Source: an uncultured Bacillota bacterium (GTDB lineage: Bacteria > Bacillota > Clostridia > Peptostreptococcales > Anaerovoracaceae). From it: 16,806 bases of DNA. Positions within the stretch are counted from its first letter, which is position 1, and each line of letters begins with the position of its first letter. The notes beneath the pieces were generated by a model. That model ran no database searches. It had not been told where the DNA came from and saw nothing but the letters and a program-made list of their open reading frames with translations. This document shows positions 8,289 to 14,395 of this stretch, piece by piece. The stretch spans positions 1-16,806 of the forward strand of contig CAMOZS010000018.1 in the NCBI GenBank assembly GCA_946631075.1. The letters run 5' to 3'. Position numbers and translations under genes: made by a program.

Positions 8289-9594
8289 TAGTACTCACCT
8301 CCGGATCTTCTTCCTCCTCCTGCCTTTTGCGATATCTGTATTTGATCAGGTACACATCCACGAACCATGTGATGGCGAACAGAACGATCATGAGCAGCGT
8401 CCACCGGTCGATAATGACCATCGGCTGACGGGGATCCTCGGTCCAGATGAACCAGAAGATCGCGAACGCTGTGACGATCAGCTGGATCATTACGCCGATG
8501 AGCCGCCGGTTCCTTTGTCTCTTCAGTTTCTCACGTTCCTCACGTGCTTCACGGTCTTCTTCTTCAAGTCCCTCTAGTTCTTCACGTTCTTCTTTCTGGA
8601 ACGTTTCCTTGATCTCTTTGCGTATACTTCTGTACTTGTTGCGGATCTGCCGCAGAGGCAGCAGAACGATGATACACATGATGGTGCAGATCAGGTTCAG
8701 CAGAGCCCAGTGATCTGCTTCTCCGTGTCCCCAGACGGCCAGCGGAACCGCGTCATCGATGAACAGTTCCTCGGGCAGGGGCTCCGTTCTCGGGGTCATG
8801 GTCGCCACCAGCAGCTGCCGTCCGTTGGTCGAGGCATCCGCGCAGGTGCTCAGGGCGATGAGCTGGGTCCCTCTTTTGGTCATGCCGCCGGACTTCTCCC
8901 GCTCGGACAGGTAGAGCCCGATGCTGTCCGCCGTCTGCCCGGCGTCAAAGGACGGATCCCACTGGACTGCCTTTGACTTCACATAGTTCAGATATTCCGG
9001 GAATTCCCCCGCCTGCCGGTCGCCGGCGGAGTAGAGCTCCGCGTCATAGGCGTCGGCCGTAAGCCGGGCGAAGACCCGAAGGTCGTAGACTCCCTTGGTC
9101 GTGATCAGGTAGCCTGTGCCGTGTTCCCTGAAGTAACTGTCGTCCTCGTATTTTTCGATATCTCCGAACATGGCGCCGTTGTCCATGTGATGTCCGTAGA
9201 TCATGTTGAAGGAGTCGGTGAAGTCTCCGTTGTTGGCAGAGGCCAGGTAGATCGATCCGGTCAGGCTGCTCTTGCCGTAGATGTCCTTCATGGAATATTC
9301 CACGTCATCCTTTCCCTGTACGACCGGATAGTCGATATGGGTCCCCTTCATGATCAGCCAGGCGCGGGTGTCTTTATTGACCTCCTGCAGTTCCTCGAAG
9401 GACGGTTCCTCATCCTCGGTCACTTCAGGCCTGTACTGGGTCAGATCCCAGGAGCTGAAGGCAGCCCGGTTGGTATAGACCGTATCGTACAGTACGATGC
9501 CGCTGTAGGCCAGCATGCCGGTGATAACGACCGCCGAGACGACCGAGAGCACCTTTGTTCCGTATAAAGCTATCAGTACTGCGAGCCGATGCAT
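8278..9594 (-). CDS. srtB: Class B sortase with C-terminal multi-membrane extension
   Basis: This membrane transpeptidase cleaves sorting signals and joins the acyl intermediate to a pilin Lys or to the cell wall. Residues 1-36 form an N-terminal membrane segment. The sortase core (about 65-270) has IYGHHMDNGAMF with His135, ALSTC with Cys251 and NGRQLLVA with Arg259, the full catalytic triad in class B style. After the core come three more predicted membrane segments (about 292-312, 365-388, 396-418) around a highly charged coiled-coil-like stretch (about 320-362). Class B sortases are usually near 240 residues with one membrane segment, so 438 residues is unusual. It starts 15 bp after the sip-like gene with AGGGGAAG before ATG. 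It overlaps the adhesin gene, implying translational coupling. Its likely substrates are the two PTNV proteins of this window. Confidence 0.93.
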   Translation of the reverse strand: MHRLAVLIALYGTKVLSVVSAVVITGMLAYSGIVLYDTVYTNRAAFSSWDLTQYRPEVTEDEEPSFEELQEVNKDTRAWLIMKGTHIDYPVVQGKDDVEYSMKDIYGKSSLTGSIYLASANNGDFTDSFNMIYGHHMDNGAMFGDIEKYEDDSYFREHGTGYLITTKGVYDLRVFARLTADAYDAELYSAGDRQAGEFPEYLNYVKSKAVQWDPSFDAGQTADSIGLYLSEREKSGGMTKRGTQLIALSTCADASTNGRQLLVATMTPRTEPLPEELFIDDAVPLAVWGHGEADHWALLNLICTIMCIIVLLPLRQIRNKYRSIRKEIKETFQKEEREELEGLEEEDREAREEREKLKRQRNRRLIGVMIQLIVTAFAIFWFIWTEDPRQPMVIIDRWTLLMIVLFAITWFVDVYLIKYRYRKRQEEEEDPEVSTNEE

Positions 9595-9609
9595 GGTTCT
9601 TCCCCTCTC

Positions 9610-10143
9610 TTACAGATTGCTCCGGCGCATCACTGTGATGACCGTTCCGTCCAGTTCGCTGTAGTCGACCGGGCCGAAATACCTGCTGTCTTCCGATCCC
9701 TGTCTCTGGTCCGCCAGGATGAAACACTGGCCGGCGCCCAGGGTCAGGGGGTATTTCGTGTAGCCCTCCAGGGGATACGTCTCGAAGAAAATGTTGGATT
9801 CGACCAGAGCGTATCCGTTGACCTTGACAGCGTTATCCTTTGTGATCTCGACCGTATCTCCCTGTACGGCAATGACTCTGCCGACATACCTGGTATCGTT
9901 CTTCTCGTAGACGACGATGTCCTGGGATTTGGGGTCGCAGTCGAGCCTGTAATACAGCAGGAAGTCTCCGGAATCGATCCGGGGATACATGTCTGCGCTG
10001 GGCATCGTTGTGACGCCGACGATGTGAGCGAACAGAACGTACAGGATGATCACGAAGATCAATACCTGCATAGCGAACCACTGAACGTCGTTCATTCCTC
10101 TTCTCTTTTTATTCTTTCTGTTCTCTTTCATCTTCTCAGCCAT
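9610..10143 (-). CDS. SipA-like pseudo-signal peptidase I (S26 family, catalytic residues replaced)
   Basis: The 177-residue protein has a basic N-terminus, one membrane segment (about 22-42) and an S26 signal peptidase I fold outside the cell. Box B reads PSADMYPRIDSGD, so Asp51 stands where active enzymes have the nucleophile Ser (PSGSM). Box D reads YVGRVIAVQGD, so Gly88 stands where the general base Lys should be. The box E-like segment is FILADQRQGSEDSRYFGPV. The same Asp/Gly replacement is known for SipA of the Streptococcus pyogenes FCT-3-type pilus, which is needed for pilus polymerisation without peptidase activity. By analogy this protein is probably an assembly chaperone or scaffold for the sortase, which follows 15 bp downstream. 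AGGAGGA lies 7 bases before ATG. An active enzyme with an unusual centre is not excluded, but is less likely. Confidence 0.9.
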   Translation of the reverse strand: MAEKMKENRKNKKRRGMNDVQWFAMQVLIFVIILYVLFAHIVGVTTMPSADMYPRIDSGDFLLYYRLDCDPKSQDIVVYEKNDTRYVGRVIAVQGDTVEITKDNAVKVNGYALVESNIFFETYPLEGYTKYPLTLGAGQCFILADQRQGSEDSRYFGPVDYSELDGTVITVMRRSNL

Positions 10144-10170
10144 GCATCCTTCCTCCTGTTTACGGTTCCC

Positions 10171-10204
10171 ATTATAAGGAAGGGCCAGTCAATAAAGGGG
10201 TCAA
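10171..10204 (-). promoter_or_regulatory. Activator-type promoter of sip-sortase-adhesin operon (TTGAC direct repeat)
   Basis: Minus-strand reading gives TTGAC (10200-10204), 7 bp, TTGAC (10188-10192), 11 bp, and TATAAT (10171-10176). The repeat period is 12 bp. There is no -35 hexamer at the normal 17 bp from TATAAT; the repeats take its place, as at SARP- or PhoB-dependent promoters. The predicted leader to the sip ATG (10143) is only about 20 bases. The same geometry occurs at 12450-12483 and 14362-14395. Confidence 0.75.
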
Positions 10205-10224
10205 TAATGGTCTCATGTGCTGAT

Positions 10225-10815
10225 TTATTTTTGCAGGGGCTCCGGCAGACTGAAGACTCCGTCCTCAAGCCGGGTAAGGTATACCTCGCAGTTGCTGATG
10301 TGGGTATTCCAGTAGGAACCCTCCGAGCCGGGCGTCAGATACTCCAGTCCGCCCTTCATGGCGATGGCATGGGTGGAAAGGAGGATGTTCCCTTCCGGAC
10401 CATCTGCCCTCAGCTCCTCCAGGAATTCTCCCAGCCTTTGCACGACCTGGTCCAGCTGCTCCATTCCCTCCGGCGCCTTCTCATGGACAAAATCACCGAA
10501 AAACCGCGTGATCTCCGGAGGAGGTGACATAAGATCAGCCCCCTCATAGGGGCCGTAATCCATCTCCAGCAGCCGGTCATCGGTCTTCAGCGGGGTCTCT
10601 TCACCTGCCACGATCCGGCCGGTCCGCACAGCCCTCTGCAGGGGACTTGACCAGATCATGTCGAATTCGATCCCCTTTTCCCGGAAGAGCCTTGCCGCCT
10701 CCTCCGCCTGAGAAATGCCGGTGTCGTTCATGGGCATATCGCTTCTTCCCTGGAGCACCCGCTTCAGGTTCAGGTCGGTCTGCCCGTGCCTTATGATGTA
10801 AATATTCGCGCTCAT
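10225..10815 (-). CDS. Histidine phosphatase family protein (phosphoglycerate mutase-like)
   Basis: A 196-residue cytoplasmic phosphatase of the histidine phosphatase superfamily. The phospho-acceptor motif IIRHGQTD is at 7-14 (Arg9, His10). Arg61 lies in SSPLQRAVRT, Glu84 in LLEMDYGPYEG, and His149 in LLSTHAIAMKG, so the catalytic set is complete. It is a metal- and cofactor-independent-looking phosphatase rather than glycolytic mutase, because the length and motif spacing resemble CobC/GpmB-type enzymes; the substrate is unknown. AAGGA precedes ATG by about 10 bases. It lies between the pilin terminator and the promoter of the sip operon, and its stop is 20 bp from that promoter's first repeat. 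No terminator follows, so some read-through into the pilus operon is possible. A role in pilus biogenesis is not indicated by sequence. Confidence 0.92.
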   Translation of the reverse strand: MSANIYIIRHGQTDLNLKRVLQGRSDMPMNDTGISQAEEAARLFREKGIEFDMIWSSPLQRAVRTGRIVAGEETPLKTDDRLLEMDYGPYEGADLMSPPPEITRFFGDFVHEKAPEGMEQLDQVVQRLGEFLEELRADGPEGNILLSTHAIAMKGGLEYLTPGSEGSYWNTHISNCEVYLTRLEDGVFSLPEPLQK

Positions 10816-10816
10816 C

Positions 10817-11065
10817 TTATCTGATCCTTATCTTTACCCGGATCACAGCGGTCTTCGGCCGGTAGTCGTCGTTTCCTGCCGCCGTGACCTTGATCCTGAC
10901 TCTGTATGTGCCCTTCTTTGTTCCTTTTTTGACTGTGACCTTGCCGTCTTCTTCACCTTCATGGGATTGGCCGCCCCCGCCCCTCTTCTGATTGTCATCA
11001 TTTTCATCGTTCCCACTTCTGTTCTTCGTAATGAGATCTTTATATTTATAATAATACATCAACAT
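10817..11065 (-). pseudogene. Remnant of a surface protein C-terminus (Ig-like repeat end)
   Basis: The open frame of 82 codons ends 1 bp before the histidine phosphatase start. Its last 45 or so residues, including KVTVKKGTKKGTYRVRIKV and TAAGNDDYRP, resemble the C-terminal Ig-like repeat found at the end of many large Clostridia surface proteins. The first 35 residues (MLMYYYKYKDL..., then a Gly/Asp/Asn-rich stretch) look random. The ATG has no Shine-Dalgarno site and lies in an AT-rich stretch that may be a promoter. I read it as the 3' relic of a deleted surface gene. A short expressed protein cannot be excluded. Confidence 0.5.
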
Positions 11066-11079
11066 GCCGGAAATATGAA
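11051..11079 (-). promoter_or_regulatory. Candidate weak promoter for the histidine phosphatase region
   Basis: TTCATA (11074-11079) and TATTAT (11051-11056) are 17 bp apart on the minus strand, in an AT-rich stretch after the pilin terminator. It is the only plausible start for transcription of the histidine phosphatase gene. The -35 is poor and the region is AT-rich by chance, so confidence is low. Confidence 0.3.
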
Positions 11080-11092
11080 TATCGATTCCCGT

Positions 11093-11121
11093 AAAAAATA
11101 CCGCCCGGCAGGGCCGGGCGG
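11093..11121 (-). terminator. Rho-independent terminator of the pilin gene
   Basis: A perfect 9-bp stem, CCGCCCGGC (11101-11109) and GCCGGGCGG (11113-11121), has a 3-base loop. On the minus strand it is followed by TATTTTTT. It lies about 50 bases after the pilin stop codon. Pilin mRNA should therefore be monocistronic. Confidence 0.92.
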
Positions 11122-11171
11122 CATTCCTATGGAGTTATGATCGTCTGAGTTACCTAAGGAGCCTGTATGTT

Positions 11172-12389
11172 TTACTCAGCATCTTCAGAATCGCTGCTCT
11201 TTCTTCTTCTCATGACTACCAGCAGTACGATGGCTGCGGCCAGGATGAAGATGAAGGGTGCGTAACGGGTAACTACGTTGGTCGGTGAAACTTCGTTCAG
11301 TGTGTTGGTGAATGTGGTATCTGTGTAGGCTGCCTTGGGCGCCTCAGCCTTTGCGGCGGCATAGTCGGTGATGGCGGTCGCCTCGGCGAACATTGCCTGG
11401 GCAGCGTTCGGATCTACTGCGGTCTGCTTAACGACTTCGCCTGCTGCGGCGTCGGTCACGGCTACCTGATATGTGTCCGGAGTGTTGTTTGCTTCTGTTA
11501 CATTGAATGTGGTGTTGGCCGGAAGTCCCTTGATGGTGATCAGGCCTCCGTCAGACAGGGCCGCGGTGACATCTGTGCCGATCTCTGCTGCTGTAGTGTT
11601 TCCATCGATGGTCACGGAGAACTTCTGTCCTTTCACTGCTCCCGCGGTCGCGAAGGTGAAGGGGAACTTGTTGGTCTTGTCGGCCAGTGTTCCGTCGACG
11701 ACCTTGTTGACGTTGTAGTTATAGGTATAGTATTTGTCTGCCATTCCGGTGCCGACTCCATCGCCTTCCGGATCGTAGGATTCTACGAAGCCGGTGGTCT
11801 TGCCTGTGATATCATCATCATTGACGAAGACGACATATCCGGTAACGCCCAGTCCGTTTGCTGTGTTTCCGATGTAGACATCCAGGTAGCGGTCCGCTGC
11901 GTAGTCTGCGGGTCTTGTCAGGCCGGCAGCTGTGAATGCCTCAGGCATTGCCTCTGTGATCTTGTAGCAGTAGACGCCAGCCTTGCTGAACTTGCTCAGA
12001 TCGATGGATGCGGTGATCGTATCGGAGATCGCTGTGCCTTCCTTCTTGGCTTCGACCGTCGCGTTCTTTTCGAAGTCCGCCGCGCTGTCCGTCAGGGTGA
12101 CTCCTCCGGCGACTCCCGCGCTGGCGACGATGGAGTTGTTGTCACTGTCTGTGATCTTCTTGCCGCCGGCATCCGGTGCTATTGAGTATTCGTATTTGAT
12201 CCCCGGGCCGTATACGGTAGTTGCGTCGTCGTTGTAGACCAGGATCTCTTTGGTGATGTCCAGTGTCGTGTCTGTTGTTTTCGCGACTCCGTTATCTGTG
12301 GTCGCCGCGAAGGATGTTGCTCCCATTGTCATGCTGACTGCTGCGCAAGCTGCGATGACTCCGATTTTTCTTAACAGGCTCTTTTTCAT
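11172..12389 (-). CDS. Major pilin (Spy0128/FctA-like, isopeptide-domain backbone subunit)
   Basis: The 405-residue precursor has a signal peptide (about 1-29, ending TSFAA), two beta-sandwich domains and a C-terminal sorting signal. The domains resemble the streptococcal Spy0128/FctA backbone pilin, whose strands are tied by Lys-Asn isopeptide bonds. Candidate residues are Lys47, Glu147 and Asn224 for domain 1 (LDITKEIL, YCYKITEA, YTYNYNV) and Lys229, Glu299 and Asn362 for domain 2 (VNKVVDG, NVTEAN, TFTNTLNE); this assignment is my inference. The sorting signal is SPTNV (368-372), then VTRYAPF, a hydrophobic segment, MRRRK and an acidic tail SSDSEDAE. GTGAGGA precedes ATG. The gene has its own repeat-type promoter and a strong terminator, which suits high, separate expression of a backbone subunit. 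I do not see a clear pilin-motif Lys used for polymerisation. Confidence 0.93.
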   Translation of the reverse strand: MKKSLLRKIGVIAACAAVSMTMGATSFAATTDNGVAKTTDTTLDITKEILVYNDDATTVYGPGIKYEYSIAPDAGGKKITDSDNNSIVASAGVAGGVTLTDSAADFEKNATVEAKKEGTAISDTITASIDLSKFSKAGVYCYKITEAMPEAFTAAGLTRPADYAADRYLDVYIGNTANGLGVTGYVVFVNDDDITGKTTGFVESYDPEGDGVGTGMADKYYTYNYNVNKVVDGTLADKTNKFPFTFATAGAVKGQKFSVTIDGNTTAAEIGTDVTAALSDGGLITIKGLPANTTFNVTEANNTPDTYQVAVTDAAAGEVVKQTAVDPNAAQAMFAEATAITDYAAAKAEAPKAAYTDTTFTNTLNEVSPTNVVTRYAPFIFILAAAIVLLVVMRRRKSSDSEDAE

Positions 12390-12449
12390 TTTCGTTTCCT
12401 CACTCTCTATCTGATCTTCAGGTGTTGGTTTGTTCTTTGTTATGTCCGC

Positions 12450-12483
12450 ATGATAACATCCGGTCAGTCAACGAAAGCGTCAA
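12450..12483 (-). promoter_or_regulatory. Activator-type promoter of the pilin gene (TTGAC direct repeat)
   Basis: On the minus strand: TTGAC (12479-12483), 7 bp, TTGAC (12467-12471), 11 bp, TATCAT (12450-12455). Spacing is identical to the promoters at 10171-10204 and 14362-14395. The predicted untranslated leader is about 55 bases. The -10 departs from consensus at one base, so activation may matter more here. Confidence 0.75.
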
Positions 12484-12517
12484 AAGAAACGATATTTTAA
12501 AAAATTCCTGATTTATT

Positions 12518-13006
12518 TTAATCCCAGCTGGGATCTTCGCTTTCGGCCAGTTCCGGATGCTCCGCGATGATGCCGCTCTCGATCAGCTTGATCAGTTCGA
12601 AGATGGAGCGGAAGCGGATCGACTTGTTCTGATCGACCCAGGTGACACGGCCCTGCCATGTTCCCGCCTGCCGCTGCTGTACGCGTATAATAAAGGTTCC
12701 CAGTTCTCCTCGCTGCATCAATAATTCCTTGTCTGACATGATTCTTTCCTTCTCTTTCTTTCTTCCGTCTCCAGCTTTTGCGTCCTCTTCAATAAAGGAC
12801 CGGTCCTTCAGTCCCGCTCTGGGGAACTGAAGCTCATTGAACAAATGCTCCATGATCTGGGTCATCTCCAGAAAGGATGTGACCTCTACGGGGCCGTCGT
12901 GATATCCGTGATAGAGCCGTCCCCCCAGCAATCCGTGGCGCGGCTCCCGGTCCACGCAGAGCACCACCCCGTTGGGCGTGCCTATATAATGTCTTACTTC
13001 ACTCAT
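12518..13006 (-). CDS. Unknown protein co-transcribed with the pilus regulator
   Basis: I do not recognise a named family. The 162-residue soluble protein has two parts. Residues 1-63 include GVVLCVDREPRHGLLGGRLY and a helical SFLEMTQIMEHLFNEL. Residues 101-145 include GTFIIRVQQRQAGTWQGRVT and a helical IFELIKLIESGI. A charged, probably flexible linker (65-98) joins them. There is no signal peptide or membrane segment. Both parts look like a small beta-sheet plus one helix, which may be a repeated fold. The ATG overlaps the regulator's stop codon (ATGA), indicating translational coupling. Together with its place between regulator and pilin gene, this suggests a partner that modulates the regulator, but that is inference. 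No terminator is visible before the pilin promoter 35 bp downstream. Confidence 0.88.
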   Translation of the reverse strand: MSEVRHYIGTPNGVVLCVDREPRHGLLGGRLYHGYHDGPVEVTSFLEMTQIMEHLFNELQFPRAGLKDRSFIEEDAKAGDGRKKEKERIMSDKELLMQRGELGTFIIRVQQRQAGTWQGRVTWVDQNKSIRFRSIFELIKLIESGIIAEHPELAESEDPSWD

Positions 13007-14202
13007 AAGTATTTTCCCTCTACAGCGCTGATGTGGAACTTCAGCCCGGTACGCTGTCCGTCGGTGCGGAAGTTCCGGTCGATTCTGTCCTCTACGATGC
13101 TGCAGTCCTCTCTGGTCGTATTGATCAGAAGGACCAGATACTGATTACGGCTGTACTTGCAGACGGCGTCACTGTGACGGACAGACCTGCAGATGGCCTC
13201 CGTCAGCCGCTCGCTCAGCCGGGTAAGGGCCTTGCCCTCCTTCATGGGCTGGCCTTTACCGTTGACGATGGTACAGATCATCAGGTAGACGGACATGCCG
13301 GCTCTGCCCAGCATCCGCTCCGTGATCTGGTAGATCCCCTGGAATACCGGCAAACTGCAAAGGTAGCCGCCGGGAGCATTCGGATCTTCCTCCCCTCCGG
13401 ACAGGTAGGGCTGGATCTCGTCGATCATGGCGTAGTCGTTCTCCATCTGGGAGGCGATCTCCGCCAGGACGTTCATATCCGCAAAGGCTGGCTTGACGCC
13501 CAGTTCTTCAAGATACAGGTCGACCGTATCTTCATAAAAAGCCATGGCCTCATCATATTGCTTCATCCCGAGCAGGGCGTCCATGGTGATGGTCTCCCAG
13601 TCGGCCAGAGGCAGGACCTTGGATGCGAACCGGCCCAGCTTTTCCATGGCCCGGTAGTCCTTGACTTCCTCATAGTAGTGTGTCAGCTCGTTGATGCTGA
13701 TGGTGAACAGGTCCTGATAGCGCCGTTCCTCCTGCATGACCCAGATATGTCCGGTCTGGTCGGGCAGGAATTCTCCCCGGTAGTCGTAGACTGCCTTCTC
13801 GTAAAGCCGGACCCGCTCTTTCGGGTCATCGATCTGCCCGGCCTGAGTGACCAGGGACTCGAATTCTCTGGCGTCCTCGATGACCGGGATCTCCGGGGTC
13901 CAGCGGTAGACGCCTTCTTTGAATTCGATGTAGTTGACCTTGGGCAGGCCCACCTTCTCCAGCTTCTTCTTCGTATTATATATGACGCTGCGGAGCATAT
14001 TATGGTAATCCAAAGAGCTGCTGCCTTCAAACAGCATCTCCTCCAGTCTGCCCCGCTCAACGCCGGTCTCGCTGAAATGCAGAAGGATCTCCATCAGCCG
14101 CGCGAACTGAGAATCTCTCGATCCGCTGCTGATCTGCTTCCCCTGCCAGCTGATGGTAAAATCTCCGAGCGTCCTGACGATCAACGCTTCTTCATGTTCC
14201 AT
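13003..14202 (-). CDS. SARP/BTAD-type transcriptional regulator with degenerate GGDEF-like domain
   Basis: The 399-residue cytoplasmic protein starts with an OmpR-type winged helix (about 8-100), with the LRSVIYNTKKKLEK helix at 70-83 and a wing ending GVYRWTP. The bacterial transcriptional activation domain (BTAD, helical TPR-like, about 105-255) follows, with the typical YDYRGEFLPD and DWETITMDALLGMKQYDEAM segments. The C-terminal part (about 280-399) resembles a diguanylate cyclase domain. There AICRSVRHSDAVCKYSRNQYLVLLI (given here in part: SDAVCKY 344-350, SRNQYLVLLI 351-360) puts SRNQY at the GGDEF position, so catalysis is not expected. SARP proteins activate transcription by binding direct repeats over the -35 region, and such repeats precede this gene, the pilin gene and the sip operon. 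AGAGG lies about 12 bases before ATG. Confidence 0.92.
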   Translation of the reverse strand: MEHEEALIVRTLGDFTISWQGKQISSGSRDSQFARLMEILLHFSETGVERGRLEEMLFEGSSSLDYHNMLRSVIYNTKKKLEKVGLPKVNYIEFKEGVYRWTPEIPVIEDAREFESLVTQAGQIDDPKERVRLYEKAVYDYRGEFLPDQTGHIWVMQEERRYQDLFTISINELTHYYEEVKDYRAMEKLGRFASKVLPLADWETITMDALLGMKQYDEAMAFYEDTVDLYLEELGVKPAFADMNVLAEIASQMENDYAMIDEIQPYLSGGEEDPNAPGGYLCSLPVFQGIYQITERMLGRAGMSVYLMICTIVNGKGQPMKEGKALTRLSERLTEAICRSVRHSDAVCKYSRNQYLVLLINTTREDCSIVEDRIDRNFRTDGQRTGLKFHISAVEGKYL

Positions 14203-14313
14203 GCGTCAGCCTCTTTTCCTGTTATTGTTAGAAAACTGTGAATCCTTTTACAAATCGAGAATATCACAGATTCGGGGGTCGGGCAATGAAGCCGGAGCAT
14301 TTTTCCGCGATTA

Positions 14314-14330
14314 TTGACTGTTTTTTTGAC
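14314..14330 (+). promoter_or_regulatory. Extra TTGAC-N7-TTGAC box in reverse orientation
   Basis: The plus strand carries TTGAC (14314-14318), 7 bp, TTGAC (14326-14330), the same 12-bp repeat unit as at the three pilus promoters but pointing away from the regulator gene. Its TTGACTGGCCCT is identical over 12 bases to the box of the sip promoter. At the 11-bp position there is AGCCTT, not a -10. It falls in the leader of the regulator transcript, so it may be an autoregulatory operator. Confidence 0.55.
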
Positions 14331-14361
14331 TGGCCCTGACCAGCCTTTGCATGATGCCCTG

Positions 14362-14395
14362 ATTATACTTCCCCGGACGTCAAAAGATGCGTCAA
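14362..14395 (-). promoter_or_regulatory. Activator-type promoter of the regulator operon (TTGAC direct repeat)
   Basis: On the minus strand: TTGAC (14391-14395), 7 bp, TTGAC (14379-14383), 11 bp, TATAAT (14362-14367). The leader to the regulator ATG (14202) is about 150 bases, and the reverse-oriented box at 14314-14330 lies within it. The upstream TTGAC forms part of the terminator hairpin of the L,D-transpeptidase gene. The arrangement implies autoregulation. Confidence 0.72.

Noticed and set aside
13033..14241. A 402-codon plus-strand open frame antisense to the regulator gene.
   Set aside because: It mirrors the coding frame of a well-supported regulator, has no recognisable domain and its composition is that of an antisense shadow in GC-rich DNA.
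14225..14253. TTGTAA-17-TAACAA as a second promoter just before the regulator ATG.
   Set aside because: The -10 is poor and it would leave only about 15 bases of leader; the repeat-type promoter upstream is far better supported.
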